A stretch of 64,000 nucleotides of DNA from contig NZ_WOSX01000018.1 of the NCBI RefSeq assembly GCF_011516735.1, forward strand, positions 1 through 64,000, given 5' to 3'. This DNA is from Acetobacter fallax. Its GTDB lineage: Bacteria > Pseudomonadota > Alphaproteobacteria > Acetobacterales > Acetobacteraceae. A program made the position numbers and the translations under genes. The notes under the pieces are model-generated. The model did no database searches. It was given only the letters and a program-made list of their open reading frames with translations, and was not told the origin of the DNA. Below are positions 18,411-27,886 of this stretch, piece after piece. How positions within the stretch are numbered: position 1 is the stretch's first letter; each line of letters starts with the position of its first letter.

Positions 18411-20193
18411 CGGCCATAACAAAATCAATGCTGCCGATAATCGCGATCAGATCGGCGATCATAACACCGCGGCTCAGCAGCGGGATCATCTGCAGATGCG
18501 CGAAAGACGGCGTGCGGATGCGTGTCCGGTAAGACATCGTGTCGCCATCGCTGATCAGGGAATAGCTGTTCAGTCCTTTCGTGGCTTCAATACAGGCATG
18601 AGCCTCTCCCGGAGGAATGACCGGCCCCCAGCTTACACTGAGAAAGTGATGAATAAGCGTCTCGATGTCGTGCATGGTCCGGGCTTTCGGCGGCGGTGCT
18701 GTCAGCGGATGGTCCGCCTTCACCGGGCCTTCCGGCATATTGTCGATGCACTGGCGGATGATGCGCAGGCTCTGCCGGATTTCCTCGATATGAACAGCAA
18801 TCCGGTCATAACAATCGCCGTTAGAACCGGTCGGAATATCAAATTCGAGCTGGTCGTAGCAGGCATAGGGCGCCTGCCTGCGATAATCCCATTCCAGTCC
18901 GCAGGCGCGCAGGCCCGGTCCCGTCACACCCCATTCCACGGCTTCAGCTGTTGTATAAGCGCCAACACCTCTGGTCCGCGCACGAAAGATCGGATTTCGC
19001 ATGACCATACCGTCATATTCATCAAGCCGCTTTGGAAGATCGTCTATGAAAGCGCGTATCAGCCCGTTCCAGCCTACAGGCAGATCCATGGCCACGCCCC
19101 CAATGCGAAACCACGCCGGATGCATACGAAAGCCGCAGATAGCTTCGATAATCCCGAACACACGTTCCCGATCGGTAAACATATAGAATACCGGAGAAAG
19201 TTGCCCGACATCCTGTGCCATGGTCCCGTAGAAAACGAGATGACTGGCAATACGGAACAGCTCTGCCAGCATCACCCGGATCATCTGCGCCCGTGGCGGC
19301 ACAGTGATTCCGGCCAGTGTTTCGACAGCCATCACATAAGGGAAATTGTTCATGACCCCGCCGAGATAGTCCACGCGGTCAGTATAAGGAATATAGGTAT
19401 GCCAGGACTGGCGTTCTCCCATCTTTTCCGCGCCACGATGGTGAAAACCGATATCGGGCACAGCATCGACAATGCGTTCTCCCTCCAGTTGCAGCACGAT
19501 CCGGAAGACCCCGTGAACACTCGGATGATTGGGTCCAAGATTGAGGAACATGAAATCGCTATGATCGCTGTGCCGCTTCATGCCCCACAGTGAAGGATTG
19601 AAACGCAGCGCCTCCTGCTCACGCATCTCCTGATCTTCGGTCAGACTATAAGGTGGCATTTCCGTAGCCCGGGCATGGTGATCCTTACGGAGAGGATGGT
19701 CCGTCCATGTCGGAGGTGTGAGAATGCGGCGGAGGAAAGGGTGGCCCTCAAACCGGATGCCAAACAGATCCCATATCTCCCGCTCATACCAGTTGGCATT
19801 AGCCCACAGATCGGTGATGCTCGGTACGACAGGATTATCGCCCGTCAGTGCCACCTTGATCCGCACTTCATCCAGACACGCTCCCAGCGACATCAGATGA
19901 TACACCACCGTGAAAGACGCATCCGGCTGATCCTCCCGATGGATGCGTCCGCGCTCATCAATTGCTGTAAGATCAAACAGCATAAGTGATGCGTTAGCGG
20001 AATTTTTCAGCGCTGCGAGAACAACCCGAAGATCGGCGGAGGTGACCCAGACGGTAGATACCCCGTCCCGTGTGGACTGGCTGGCGAGCACGAAAGACGA
20101 ACGACCGGAAACTTCCGTGTGCAGATCGAAAATTCTGTCCAGCAGGCTCCTTGAGCGGATCGGCTCAATCAATGCGGATGCTGCGGCGCTCAT
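18397..20193 (-). CDS. nuoCD: NADH-quinone oxidoreductase fused subunit CD
   Basis: A 598-residue fusion of NuoC (first 190 residues or so, with [21 protein letters not shown]-type sequence) and NuoD (the rest, with [20 protein letters not shown] and FNPSLWG linking). NuoD forms the quinone pocket with NuoB and NuoH. Fusion of C and D is characteristic of E. coli and other gammaproteobacteria; most alphaproteobacteria encode two separate genes. Length nearly equals E. coli NuoCD (about 600). The start at ATG 20193 ([14 protein letters not shown]) lies 4 bases after the nuoB stop. An in-frame upstream extension to 20256 lies inside nuoB and is unlikely. Confidence 0.97.
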   Translation of the reverse strand: MSAAASALIEPIRSRSLLDRIFDLHTEVSGRSSFVLASQSTRDGVSTVWVTSADLRVVLAALKNSANASLMLFDLTAIDERGRIHREDQPDASFTVVYHLMSLGACLDEVRIKVALTGDNPVVPSITDLWANANWYEREIWDLFGIRFEGHPFLRRILTPPTWTDHPLRKDHHARATEMPPYSLTEDQEMREQEALRFNPSLWGMKRHSDHSDFMFLNLGPNHPSVHGVFRIVLQLEGERIVDAVPDIGFHHRGAEKMGERQSWHTYIPYTDRVDYLGGVMNNFPYVMAVETLAGITVPPRAQMIRVMLAELFRIASHLVFYGTMAQDVGQLSPVFYMFTDRERVFGIIEAICGFRMHPAWFRIGGVAMDLPVGWNGLIRAFIDDLPKRLDEYDGMVMRNPIFRARTRGVGAYTTAEAVEWGVTGPGLRACGLEWDYRRQAPYACYDQLEFDIPTGSNGDCYDRIAVHIEEIRQSLRIIRQCIDNMPEGPVKADHPLTAPPPKARTMHDIETLIHHFLSVSWGPVIPPGEAHACIEATKGLNSYSLISDGDTMSYRTRIRTPSFAHLQMIPLLSRGVMIADLIAIIGSIDFVMADVDR

Positions 20194-20197
20194 GACA

Positions 20198-20842
20198 TCA
20201 GATCCCGTCCGGCGAACGAAGATCGCGCGCGCTCTGGCGCACTTCCCGTTTCGCATCGCGCTGACCCGGTGGTGTGATCAACTCCACTCCCTGCGATCCG
20301 ACCATCCAGCTCAGCGGGCGTCTCTGCGAGCCAATCGACTGCTGCAACAGCATCAGTCCCTCAAGCAGTGCTTCGGGGCGGGGCGGGCAGCCAGGAACGT
20401 AAACATCGACCGGCAGAAAGCTGTCCACGCCCTGCACGACACTGTAAATATCGTACATGCCACCTGAATTGGCGCAGGAACCCATGGAAATAACCCATCG
20501 CGGTTCCAGCATCTGATCATAAAGATATTTTATAATCGGGGCCATTTTCACAAAGACTGTGCCCGAGATCACAATCAGATCCGCTTCACGTGGCGTGGCG
20601 CGCAAAACCTCCGACCCGAAGCGGGCAATGTCGAATTTGCTGGTAAAAGCTGTCGCCATTTCCACATAGCAGCATGACAGGCCGAAATTCAGTGGCCAGA
20701 TTGAATTTTTCTGTCCCCATGAGACGAAATCCTGGAGCCGTCCCATAACGAGATTGCGCCGGACCGTTTCGGTGAAGTTCGGTGATTCACCGGACGATCG
20801 CACCGCCGGTGAATCCGTAGCGGAAGAGAGCGACCAGGTCAT
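20198..20842 (-). CDS. nuoB: NADH-quinone oxidoreductase subunit B
   Basis: A 214-residue subunit that holds the terminal [4Fe-4S] cluster N2 next to the quinone site. Ligands are in GLSCCYVEM (tandem Cys), [13 protein letters not shown] and [10 protein letters not shown]. The flanks [27 protein letters not shown] and [16 protein letters not shown] resemble the E. coli subunit, including its C-terminal extension. Overlaps nuoA by 4 bases. Confidence 0.97.
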   Translation of the reverse strand: MTWSLSSATDSPAVRSSGESPNFTETVRRNLVMGRLQDFVSWGQKNSIWPLNFGLSCCYVEMATAFTSKFDIARFGSEVLRATPREADLIVISGTVFVKMAPIIKYLYDQMLEPRWVISMGSCANSGGMYDIYSVVQGVDSFLPVDVYVPGCPPRPEALLEGLMLLQQSIGSQRRPLSWMVGSQGVELITPPGQRDAKREVRQSARDLRSPDGI

Positions 20843-21264
20843 AATACATGGCCCTTTCCGCTATCTGTCGCCGGGATGACACGGGGGCGCGGTCCCCAGT
20901 CGAGAGCGCCTGCTCGCCAGAGATAAGCGAGAGAGACAGCAAGGAAGACGATAAATACGAGAGCCGCGCCATAACCGACCCACCCGGTATCCGTGACGAC
21001 CGTTGCCCAGGAAAACAGAAAGGCGGCTTCGACATCAAAAATCACGAAAAACATGGCGACAAGATAATACTGAACTGGCAGCCGCAGATGTCCCGAACCA
21101 GTCGGAATAATACCGGATTCAAATGGCATCGACATGGAGCGGCCCATCGCAGCTCCGTTTCGGCGGGTTCCGGTCACGGCGGAAAGACCCATCATGCACG
21201 CAAGAAGGACTGCCACCACGGCCGCGTAGACAAACAAAGATCGAATATCGGAGAAATCCATCAT
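20839..21264 (-). CDS. nuoA: NADH-quinone oxidoreductase subunit A
   Basis: A 141-residue, three-helix membrane subunit and first gene of the operon. The motif [40 protein letters not shown] is split here by function: the loop with the FESG signature, then the helix with FDVEAAF, both diagnostic of NuoA. Start at ATG 21264 with GGAAG 8 bases upstream; a second ATG follows directly. All thirteen nuo genes are on one strand with overlaps or gaps of 30 bases or less, so one transcript from upstream of nuoA is likely. Confidence 0.96.
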   Translation of the reverse strand: MMDFSDIRSLFVYAAVVAVLLACMMGLSAVTGTRRNGAAMGRSMSMPFESGIIPTGSGHLRLPVQYYLVAMFFVIFDVEAAFLFSWATVVTDTGWVGYGAALVFIVFLAVSLAYLWRAGALDWGPRPRVIPATDSGKGHVL

Positions 21265-21631
21265 CTCAGGTTCTTCCGTTTGTTTGTGTTTTTATTTGTC
21301 TTAACGAAGATATTTTATGTAATGATATCTATAGTGCCGGCAGAAACCTGTCCGATTTTCGGAAGACGTACGATACAGATTCTGTCCCGTGCATGCACCG
21401 TTTTCGGAAAGCAGTGGTAGTCCCTTCAGGCGATACGTTCTCCGGAAAAGGAAGTTCCGGAACAAATATGCCCCGAGGCCTCTTTTTCTTTGATCTTCAT
21501 TTGTACAGGGAGACGAATGATGCGGAGCAGGGAACCGTGCGTTTATGAATGGATATTTGCGAAGTTCGTGTCCGGGGTGTCCGGTTCGCCAGTAAAGCCG
21601 GTAACGGCAATAACCGCCGCGCACAGATCAG
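21265..21631 (-). promoter_or_regulatory. Region upstream of nuoA, probable nuo promoter
   Basis: This 367-bp gap between the oxyR-type gene and nuoA (same strand) is partly AT-rich and holds no believable gene. A possible sigma-70 promoter on the minus strand has TATAGA (complement of 21328-21333) and CGGACA (complement of 21349-21354) separated by 15 bases. Both boxes and the spacing are imperfect. No clear FNR or OxyR site was recognised here. Confidence 0.3.
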
Positions 21632-22591
21632 TTAACCCGCCCGTTCGCCATCATCACTCTCGCTCCACGTCTGAACAGCACGGCATCCCTCCGGAACATG
21701 ATCGCGAAGAAACAGCGCAAACTCCGTAAAAGCCGGGCCACGGGGATCGGACGTGCGCCACACGAGACCAATCGTGCGCCCCGCATCCGCGACCGGGACC
21801 ACAGAAATCAGGTCGTCCCACTCCCCACGGTTTCTGAGCGCAAGACGAGGGATGAGCGAATATCCTTCACCGGCGCCGATCATGTGCCAGAGCATCTCAA
21901 GGCTCGTCGCTAGGCGTTGCTGGTCGCGCTGCGGAGGTATGCCGCAGAGAGCAAGCGCCTGGTCACGGAGACAATGACCTTCCTCAAGAAGCAAAAGATC
22001 CGGGCCTTCCAGATCATGCATCAGCAGCGCTTTCTCTTTGGCAAGAGGATGACTGACCGGTAGCGCAGCCAGAAATGGTTCCTGAAAAATCGGTACGAAA
22101 CGGAACATATCGCCCGCAACCGGCAGAGCAGCAAAAATGAGATCGAGATCGTCCTGTTGCAACATGCGCAGCATCGGAGCAGTGAGACTGTCAGTCAGCT
22201 GTAACTTCAGCTCCGGATACGCACGCCTCAGCAATGGCAGCAGACTCGGAACATAATAAGGTCCAAGAGTCGCGATCACCCCGATGCGCAACACTCCCTC
22301 AAGCGGACCCGAGCGTATATGTGCCGCTTCAATCATGGCACGTGCCGCCGCGATAACGTCCCGACCCATCGCAATCAGTCGGGTGCCATCAGGCGTCGGG
22401 ACCACATGCCGCCGTGTGCGCTCGAAAAGAACGACACCCAGCAACGCTTCCAGCTTGCGTACCTGTTCGGACAGCCCGGCCTGACTAACGCCGCATCGCT
22501 CAGCCGCCCGTGAGAAATTACGCAGATCATCGACCGCCACGACGTATTCGATGTCCCGGAGCGACAGACCGGAGAGGGGAACATAGCTCAT
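21632..22591 (-). CDS. oxyR: LysR-family peroxide regulator OxyR
   Basis: A 319-residue LysR-type regulator: winged helix-turn-helix at about residues 8-67 (NFSRAAERCGVSQAGLSEQVRKLEALLG), then a periplasmic-binding-fold sensor domain. The sensor contains EEGHCLRDQALALCG, placing Cys207 and Cys216 with the same 9-residue spacing as the redox pair Cys199/Cys208 of E. coli OxyR, where H2O2 forms a disulfide. It is divergent from ahpC-ahpF, the classical OxyR target, with a 144-bp shared control region. It also lies directly upstream of the nuo operon on the same strand, but a 367-bp gap argues against co-transcription. Confidence 0.92.
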   Translation of the reverse strand: MSYVPLSGLSLRDIEYVVAVDDLRNFSRAAERCGVSQAGLSEQVRKLEALLGVVLFERTRRHVVPTPDGTRLIAMGRDVIAAARAMIEAAHIRSGPLEGVLRIGVIATLGPYYVPSLLPLLRRAYPELKLQLTDSLTAPMLRMLQQDDLDLIFAALPVAGDMFRFVPIFQEPFLAALPVSHPLAKEKALLMHDLEGPDLLLLEEGHCLRDQALALCGIPPQRDQQRLATSLEMLWHMIGAGEGYSLIPRLALRNRGEWDDLISVVPVADAGRTIGLVWRTSDPRGPAFTEFALFLRDHVPEGCRAVQTWSESDDGERAG

Positions 22592-22595
22592 GGAT

Positions 22596-22641
22596 ATAGA
22601 TAAGCCCGATTCAGGTTCACTTATAAAAAGGTTTTACCTAT
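22596..22641. promoter_or_regulatory. Candidate OxyR operator between oxyR and ahpC
   Basis: 22627-22641 reads AAAGGTTTTACCTAT, matching the OxyR half-operator ATAGntnnnanCTAT at all fixed positions but one. A weaker match, ATAGATAAGCCCGAT, lies at 22596-22610, starting 5 bases before the oxyR start codon. The two starts are 31 bases apart (about three helical turns) instead of the ideal 22, so the pairing is non-standard. Position is right for activation of ahpC and autorepression of oxyR. Confidence 0.45.
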
Positions 22642-22665
22642 AACAGCCATCGACAGAAACTGTTT

Positions 22666-22686
22666 CCACAGGGTTTGCGCCTGTGG
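22666..22686 (+). promoter_or_regulatory. Perfect dyad in the ahpC leader
   Basis: CCACAGG (22666-22672), a 7-base spacer and CCTGTGG (22680-22686) form a perfect inverted repeat 50 bp before the ahpC start. It could be an mRNA hairpin in the leader or a second regulator site. No U-tract follows. Confidence 0.4.
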
Positions 22687-22735
22687 GAGAAGGTCTCCGT
22701 CACCAAAAGACAAACGACAAAAGGGGATACGTCTT

Positions 22736-23299
22736 ATGACGACGATTAATTCCGAGCTGAAGCCTTTCGAGACCGATGCCTTCCATGATGGCAAGTTCAT
22801 CAAGGTGTCTGACACAGACGTGAAAGGCAAATGGGCGGTTTTCTTCTTCTATCCGGCCGATTTCACGTTCGTCTGCCCGACGGAACTCGAAGACCTCGCC
22901 GATAATTACGCGACGTTCCAGAAGCTGGGTGTGGAAATCTATTCGGTCTCGACCGACAAGCATTTTACACACAAAGCCTGGCACGACACCTCGCCGGCTA
23001 TCGGCAAGATCCAATATGTCATGCTGGGTGACCCGACCGGCCACATCTCACGTAATTTCGGTGTGCTCATCGAAGAAGCCGGTCTTGCAAACCGGGGCAC
23101 CTTCCTGATCGACCCGGAAGGGAAGATCCAGTACATCGAGATCACAGCCGGTGGAGTTGGTCGCAGCGCTGCCGAACTGATCGATAAAATCCAGGCCGCT
23201 CAGTACGTCGCGTCCCACCCCGGCGAAGTCTGCCCGGCAAAGTGGAAAGAAGGCGCCGAGACCCTGACCCCGTCGCTGGACCTCGTCGGCAAGATCTGA
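22736..23299 (+). CDS. ahpC: Alkyl hydroperoxide reductase peroxiredoxin subunit
   Basis: A 187-residue typical 2-Cys peroxiredoxin that reduces H2O2 and organic peroxides. The peroxidatic Cys47 is in FTFVCPTEL and the resolving Cys166 in GEVCPAKW, the exact positions of enterobacterial AhpC. Length and the C-terminal helix match the family. Electrons come from AhpF, encoded 71 bp downstream, and the two are probably one transcript. Regulation by the divergent OxyR is likely from context and the candidate operator. Confidence 0.97.
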   Translation: MTTINSELKPFETDAFHDGKFIKVSDTDVKGKWAVFFFYPADFTFVCPTELEDLADNYATFQKLGVEIYSVSTDKHFTHKAWHDTSPAIGKIQYVMLGDPTGHISRNFGVLIEEAGLANRGTFLIDPEGKIQYIEITAGGVGRSAAELIDKIQAAQYVASHPGEVCPAKWKEGAETLTPSLDLVGKI

Positions 23300-23370
23300 C
23301 CAGGCGCAGTCCGGTCCTTCGGGGCCGGACTCTCCAGTCCCGTATCTGCCGAAAACCGGAGTTCTCCGCA

Positions 23371-24951
23371 ATGCTGCAAGACACCATCAAAACGCAACTC
23401 AAAGGCTATCTCGCGAACCTCGCACACCCCGTCGTGCTTGAGGCATCGCTTGGTGACAGCCCGAAATCGCGCGAGATGCACGAGCTTCTGCATGAGATCG
23501 CCGCTCTTTCGGATAAGGTCAGCGTCTCCGAACAGGGAACCGACGCGCGACGCCCATCCTTCGTCATCCGGCGTGGAGACGCGAAAACCGGCATTACCTT
23601 CGCAGCCATCCCGATGGGCCACGAGTTTACCTCTCTCATTCTGGCGCTGCTCCAGGTCGGTGGCCATCCGCCGAAACTGTCGGATGATCTCATCGCGCAG
23701 ATCAAAGCCCTGCCTGGACACTATAATTTCGAAACATACGTCTCGCTGTCCTGTCAGAACTGCCCGGATGTCGTACAGGCGCTCAACGCGATGAGTGTGC
23801 TGAATCCCAATATCCACAACACCACGATCGACGGCGCATTGTTTCAGGACGAAGTCGCGGCAAAGAACATCATGTCGGTCCCCCAGGTCTATCTGAACGG
23901 TGAACCGTTCGGTTCCGGCCGTATGGACGCGGAACAGATCCTGGCGAAGCTTGACGCAGACGCCCCGAAACGCGCCGCCGAAAAGCTGAAAGACATCGCG
24001 CCGTTCGATATGCTGATCATTGGCAGTGGGCCGGCTGGCGCGTCAGCCGCAATCTACGCTGCCCGAAAAGGTCTGCGCACCGGCCTCATCGCCGATCGTT
24101 TTGGCGGCCAGGTCATGGACACCGAAGGTATCGAAAACTTTATCTCTGTAATAGAGACGACCGGCCCGAAACTCTCCGCTGCGCTGGAAGCCCATGTGCG
24201 CCAGTACGACATTGACGTCATTTCCTCCCAGCGTGCGAAAGAACTGTTCCCGGCTGCACAGCCTGGTGGCCTGCATGGTGTCGCCCTGGAAAGCGGCGCC
24301 ATTCTGCACGCCCGCACCGTCATCATCGCAACCGGCGCGCACTGGCGGCATCTTGGCGTCCCCGGCGAGGAAGAATATCGCAACAAAGGTGTCGCTTATT
24401 GTCCGCATTGCGATGGTCCCTTCTATAAAGGTAAGCCCGTGGCCGTCGCTGGTGGCGGTAATAGCGGTGTCGAAGCCACAATCGACCTCGCGGGGATCGT
24501 CTCACATGTCACCCTGCTTCAGCGCGGCTCAAAGCTGAAGGCTGACAAAGTGCTGCAGGACAAATTATACAGCCTGAAAAACGTCACCGTTCTGACCGAG
24601 GCACTGACAACGGACATTGAAGGCAATGGCACCAAAGTCACCGGCCTGACTTATCGTGGTGGCGATGGTGCCGATCATCATATCAATGTTGATGGCGTCT
24701 TCGTGCAGATCGGTCTGCTCCCCAACACGGACTGGCTCCGCGGCACCATGAAACTCAACGATTTTGGTGAGATCGTTGTGGACAGCCACGGCGCCACATC
24801 TGTGCCAGGTGTTTTCGCCGCCGGAGACGCCACGACAACACCGTTCAAGCAGATCGTGATCGCCACAGGTGATGGCGCAAAAGCCTCTCTCTCCGCTTTT
24901 GATTACCTCATCCGGATGCCGGTATCTGACGAAAAACGGGTCGCGGCATAA
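23371..24951 (+). CDS. ahpF: Alkyl hydroperoxide reductase flavoprotein subunit
   Basis: A 526-residue NADH-dependent disulfide reductase that recycles AhpC. The N-terminal tandem thioredoxin-fold domain (about residues 1-195) carries the CxxC in [14 protein letters not shown]. The FAD domain begins with [13 protein letters not shown], the redox-active pair is in [10 protein letters not shown], and the NADH domain has [11 protein letters not shown]. Length agrees with E. coli AhpF (521). The ATG at 23371 fits the family N-terminus ([14 protein letters not shown]); a longer open frame from 23242 overlaps ahpC and is not used. Confidence 0.97.
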   Translation: MLQDTIKTQLKGYLANLAHPVVLEASLGDSPKSREMHELLHEIAALSDKVSVSEQGTDARRPSFVIRRGDAKTGITFAAIPMGHEFTSLILALLQVGGHPPKLSDDLIAQIKALPGHYNFETYVSLSCQNCPDVVQALNAMSVLNPNIHNTTIDGALFQDEVAAKNIMSVPQVYLNGEPFGSGRMDAEQILAKLDADAPKRAAEKLKDIAPFDMLIIGSGPAGASAAIYAARKGLRTGLIADRFGGQVMDTEGIENFISVIETTGPKLSAALEAHVRQYDIDVISSQRAKELFPAAQPGGLHGVALESGAILHARTVIIATGAHWRHLGVPGEEEYRNKGVAYCPHCDGPFYKGKPVAVAGGGNSGVEATIDLAGIVSHVTLLQRGSKLKADKVLQDKLYSLKNVTVLTEALTTDIEGNGTKVTGLTYRGGDGADHHINVDGVFVQIGLLPNTDWLRGTMKLNDFGEIVVDSHGATSVPGVFAAGDATTTPFKQIVIATGDGAKASLSAFDYLIRMPVSDEKRVAA

Positions 24952-24986
24952 ATTCCGGGAACTGAGCCTTGCCCCATTCTGAAACA

Positions 24987-25018
24987 CCCCGTTCCGGCAG
25001 AAAACTGGCGCAACGGGG
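24987..25018 (+). terminator. Inverted repeat after ahpF, probable terminator
   Basis: CCCCGTT (24987-24993) pairs with AACGGGG (25012-25018), and inside them CAG-AAAA-CTG extends an imperfect stem. There is no U-tract, so factor-independent termination is uncertain. Confidence 0.4.
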
Positions 25019-25351
25019 CATGGATCAGCTAAAGCAGCTCTGAAAATCGTAAGAGGTTGTTTCAAAAGCCTCTAAGCGGTGTTCGTCGTGACGGCTCCCT
25101 TATCTCACTGTGCTGACGGACAGGCCTGCCTGCATAAGGGGCCGGTTCTTTCATGACCAAACCTCCTCTCAATCTTCACGGCACAGAAGAGGGACGGGGA
25201 GCATGAACAAAAAACGGCGTCACCCAGAGGAAACCGAATGCCTGAGCAGACCATTGTAACGAAAGAGTTTTGAGAACTGCCCGAATGGTTTAAGGCGATA
25301 ATCTGCGTCAGCCGGATACTGTTCACGCGGCCACAGGGAAGGGATACGGTT
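25019..25351. other. Leader region before the TonB-dependent receptor gene
   Basis: No gene is recognised. Given the vitamin-uptake look of the genes that follow, this stretch was read for thiamine and cobalamin riboswitch cores; neither a CTGAGA/ACCTGA-type TPP core nor a B12 box is apparent. A GGGA sequence lies about 8 bases before the TTG start at 25352. Confidence 0.4.
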
Positions 25352-27775
25352 TTGCCTCATCCGATCGTTCGCCTCCGGCGCGCGACAACCGTCCTCGCCA
25401 GCGTGGTCACAGTCGGCCTCTCGGGCCAGCCAGCTATTGCAGCCGCTGAAAACACAGAAGTAGTGCCAGCCAGAAAAGCCGAGCGTCGCGCGTCCGAAAT
25501 ATCCCATAAAGCGATTGCAGCCAGAACCTCCGAAACCATCCTGGTCAAAGGCAATGCGGATGCCGTCCTGGGCCGACAGCCCGGCGGCGGCCTGATCCGT
25601 CCCCATGATGAGGTCCGTTCGGTCAGCACTGTCGATCGCGATTACATCAGCAAACAGGCCCCCATGGCGAACGCGTTTCAGCTCGCCTCCGTGCTGCCCG
25701 GCGCCAACGTCTCCACCACAGATCCGTTCGGCTTTTCCCCGTCAACCAACATAAGCGTGCGTGGCCTGAACGGAGATGCCCTCGGATACATCCTCGAAGG
25801 CATGCCGCTTAACGACATTGCCTACTATGCGGGTTACCCCGCGCAGTTCGCCGATAGTGAAAACTATCAGGAAGTCGCCCTCGCCCAGGGCTCCGCCGAC
25901 CTGGACAGCCCGGTGCTCAATGCCGCCGGTGGTCTGATGAACCTGTCCTTCATCGACCCCTCTGAAAAACCTGGCGGATACGCCAGCGTCTCCTACGGCT
26001 CATACAACACCAACCGGGAATTTATCCGCTTCGAGACCGGAGAAATCGGTCATTCAGGTGTTCGGGGCTTCGTCTCTTATTCGCATGGCGCTACCGATAA
26101 CTGGCGCGGTCCCGGTCGCGACAACCGACATCATGTTGATTTCAAATTCGTCAAAGCATGGGGGCAGGGAAACCACGCCGCCATCCTTGGCTCCTGGACC
26201 AGTATCATCACCAGCTACTACCCACAGGTTTCACTCGAAAGCTGGAAACAGGACGGCATCGGCGGTGCAAATAACCTCGTCGGACGTTACAACCGTAACA
26301 ACGATGCCGCGGGCACTGATTACTGGCGCCTGTGGCGAGCCCCCGAACGCACGCTCTATGTCGGCGCCCCCGTGCATCTGCATCTCACAGATCGCCTCGC
26401 TCTGGACGTCACGCCCTACAGCCAGCTTGCCTACGGAAACGTCCCGGGTGGCTCCACATTGTCGGAAACCGGCCTCTATAACGGCACGCAGCCTCTTCCG
26501 GACGTTCTGAACCTCCCGGGCGCCCAGGACGGTGAAGCCACTGTCCGCGCCAATTACACCCAGCGCAGCTACCGCTCAGGCTTCAACACGGCCCTGCATT
26601 ACAAACTCGCCTGGAACGATTTCGTCCTCGGTTACTGGTATGATTACACAGACGATACAGAGCAGCAGAGTTTCACCACCGTCAGTGAGAACGGCTACGC
26701 GAGCAACATCTGGGCTGAAAAACAATCCGCCCTGATTCGCGTCTCCGACGGCCAGCCTTTGCTGGCCGGCAGCGATCACACCATTTCACAGACAAACGCT
26801 CTTTATGCAGGCGACCATATGTCCTTTCTGCACGACCGGCTGGTTGTCGACGCCGGATTCAAAATGGTCATGCTCACCCGCAACGGCACCAACGACGTCC
26901 CCGGCCCTCAATACCGCTCCAATGCCAGCTATGCCGAACCGCTGCCCCGCCTCGGCATGCGCTGGCGCATCAATGATGCGAATCAGATCTTCCTCAACGC
27001 CACAACAAACTTTCGCGCTCCCGATGAGACTGCCTTCTACAACACCTATGACCCGTCGAGCGGCGCCATCAGCGTTGCCGCCACGCCCGACACCAGGCCG
27101 GAATATTCAATCTCCGAAGAACTGGGCTATCGCCGGACCGGAACCTGGATCATCGGCAGTCTCACCCTGTTCAACTATAATTTTACAAACCGCCAGATTT
27201 CCACACTCGTTTCGCAAAATGGCGCCATCATCCAGTCCACCATCAACGGTGGCGGTCAGACCTCGCGCGGCGTGGACGTTGAAATAGGCACCCGTCCCTG
27301 GCACCATCTAAGCCCCTACGTCTCAGGTGAATATCTGCACGCCACGATTGACAACGATATCGCGTCAGGCGGTGACCTTCTCCCCACCAGAGGTAAAATC
27401 GCTGTCCGAAGCCCTTCGCTCCAGGCTGCCGCAGGCCTCAGTTACGATGATGGACATTTTTTCGGCGTCGCGACACTCCATTACACCGGCCATCAGTTCG
27501 CAACGTTCATGAATGACGAACGCATATCCGATCATACAACGGGCGATCTTGCCATCGGATACCGCTTCTCCGACGCCGTGCATCTGCACGCCCCGACCCT
27601 GCGCATGAACTTCGTCAACATCACCAACGAACACTACCTGTCCGGCGTGGCCAGCCCCACCATGAACGCCCGTGATACAACAGGCCGCTACGGCACGACA
27701 ATCTCAGGCAGTGCACCTGATTATTACGTCGGAGGCGGGTTCGCCGCCCTGTTCACGGCCTCCACTGGCTTCTGA
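25352..27775 (+). CDS. TonB-dependent outer-membrane receptor
   Basis: An 807-residue receptor. The first 30 residues form a signal peptide (basic start, hydrophobic TTVLASVVTVGLSG, then AIAAAE). A plug domain follows at about 80-190 (NAFQLASVLPGANVS, STNISVRGLNGDALGYILEGMPLND) and then a 22-strand beta-barrel rich in aromatic strands, ending in the C-terminal Phe expected of barrel proteins. Such receptors take up siderophores, cobalamin, thiamine, nickel or sugars using TonB energy; the ligand is not given by the sequence. The start is TTG 25352 behind a GGGA element. The two downstream genes, a kinase of the APH fold and a PnuC-type transporter, point to a vitamin or nucleoside ligand. Confidence 0.92.
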   Translation: MPHPIVRLRRATTVLASVVTVGLSGQPAIAAAENTEVVPARKAERRASEISHKAIAARTSETILVKGNADAVLGRQPGGGLIRPHDEVRSVSTVDRDYISKQAPMANAFQLASVLPGANVSTTDPFGFSPSTNISVRGLNGDALGYILEGMPLNDIAYYAGYPAQFADSENYQEVALAQGSADLDSPVLNAAGGLMNLSFIDPSEKPGGYASVSYGSYNTNREFIRFETGEIGHSGVRGFVSYSHGATDNWRGPGRDNRHHVDFKFVKAWGQGNHAAILGSWTSIITSYYPQVSLESWKQDGIGGANNLVGRYNRNNDAAGTDYWRLWRAPERTLYVGAPVHLHLTDRLALDVTPYSQLAYGNVPGGSTLSETGLYNGTQPLPDVLNLPGAQDGEATVRANYTQRSYRSGFNTALHYKLAWNDFVLGYWYDYTDDTEQQSFTTVSENGYASNIWAEKQSALIRVSDGQPLLAGSDHTISQTNALYAGDHMSFLHDRLVVDAGFKMVMLTRNGTNDVPGPQYRSNASYAEPLPRLGMRWRINDANQIFLNATTNFRAPDETAFYNTYDPSSGAISVAATPDTRPEYSISEELGYRRTGTWIIGSLTLFNYNFTNRQISTLVSQNGAIIQSTINGGGQTSRGVDVEIGTRPWHHLSPYVSGEYLHATIDNDIASGGDLLPTRGKIAVRSPSLQAAAGLSYDDGHFFGVATLHYTGHQFATFMNDERISDHTTGDLAIGYRFSDAVHLHAPTLRMNFVNITNEHYLSGVASPTMNARDTTGRYGTTISGSAPDYYVGGGFAALFTASTGF

Positions 27776-27886
27776 ATGCTCCTCATCCCTCGCCCGGACA
27801 GATTTCATGCTTCTCCTTCTCCCGGACCACAATTCTCTCCAACCGGAAGAGGTGACCACGCACCGAATCATCTTCGGTAACCCGAC

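Noticed and set aside
24952-25351. TPP or cobalamin riboswitch before the TonB-dependent receptor
   Set aside because: Suspected because of the vitamin-type genes, but no CTGAGA/ACCTGA core, B12 box or supporting stems could be found by reading both strands.
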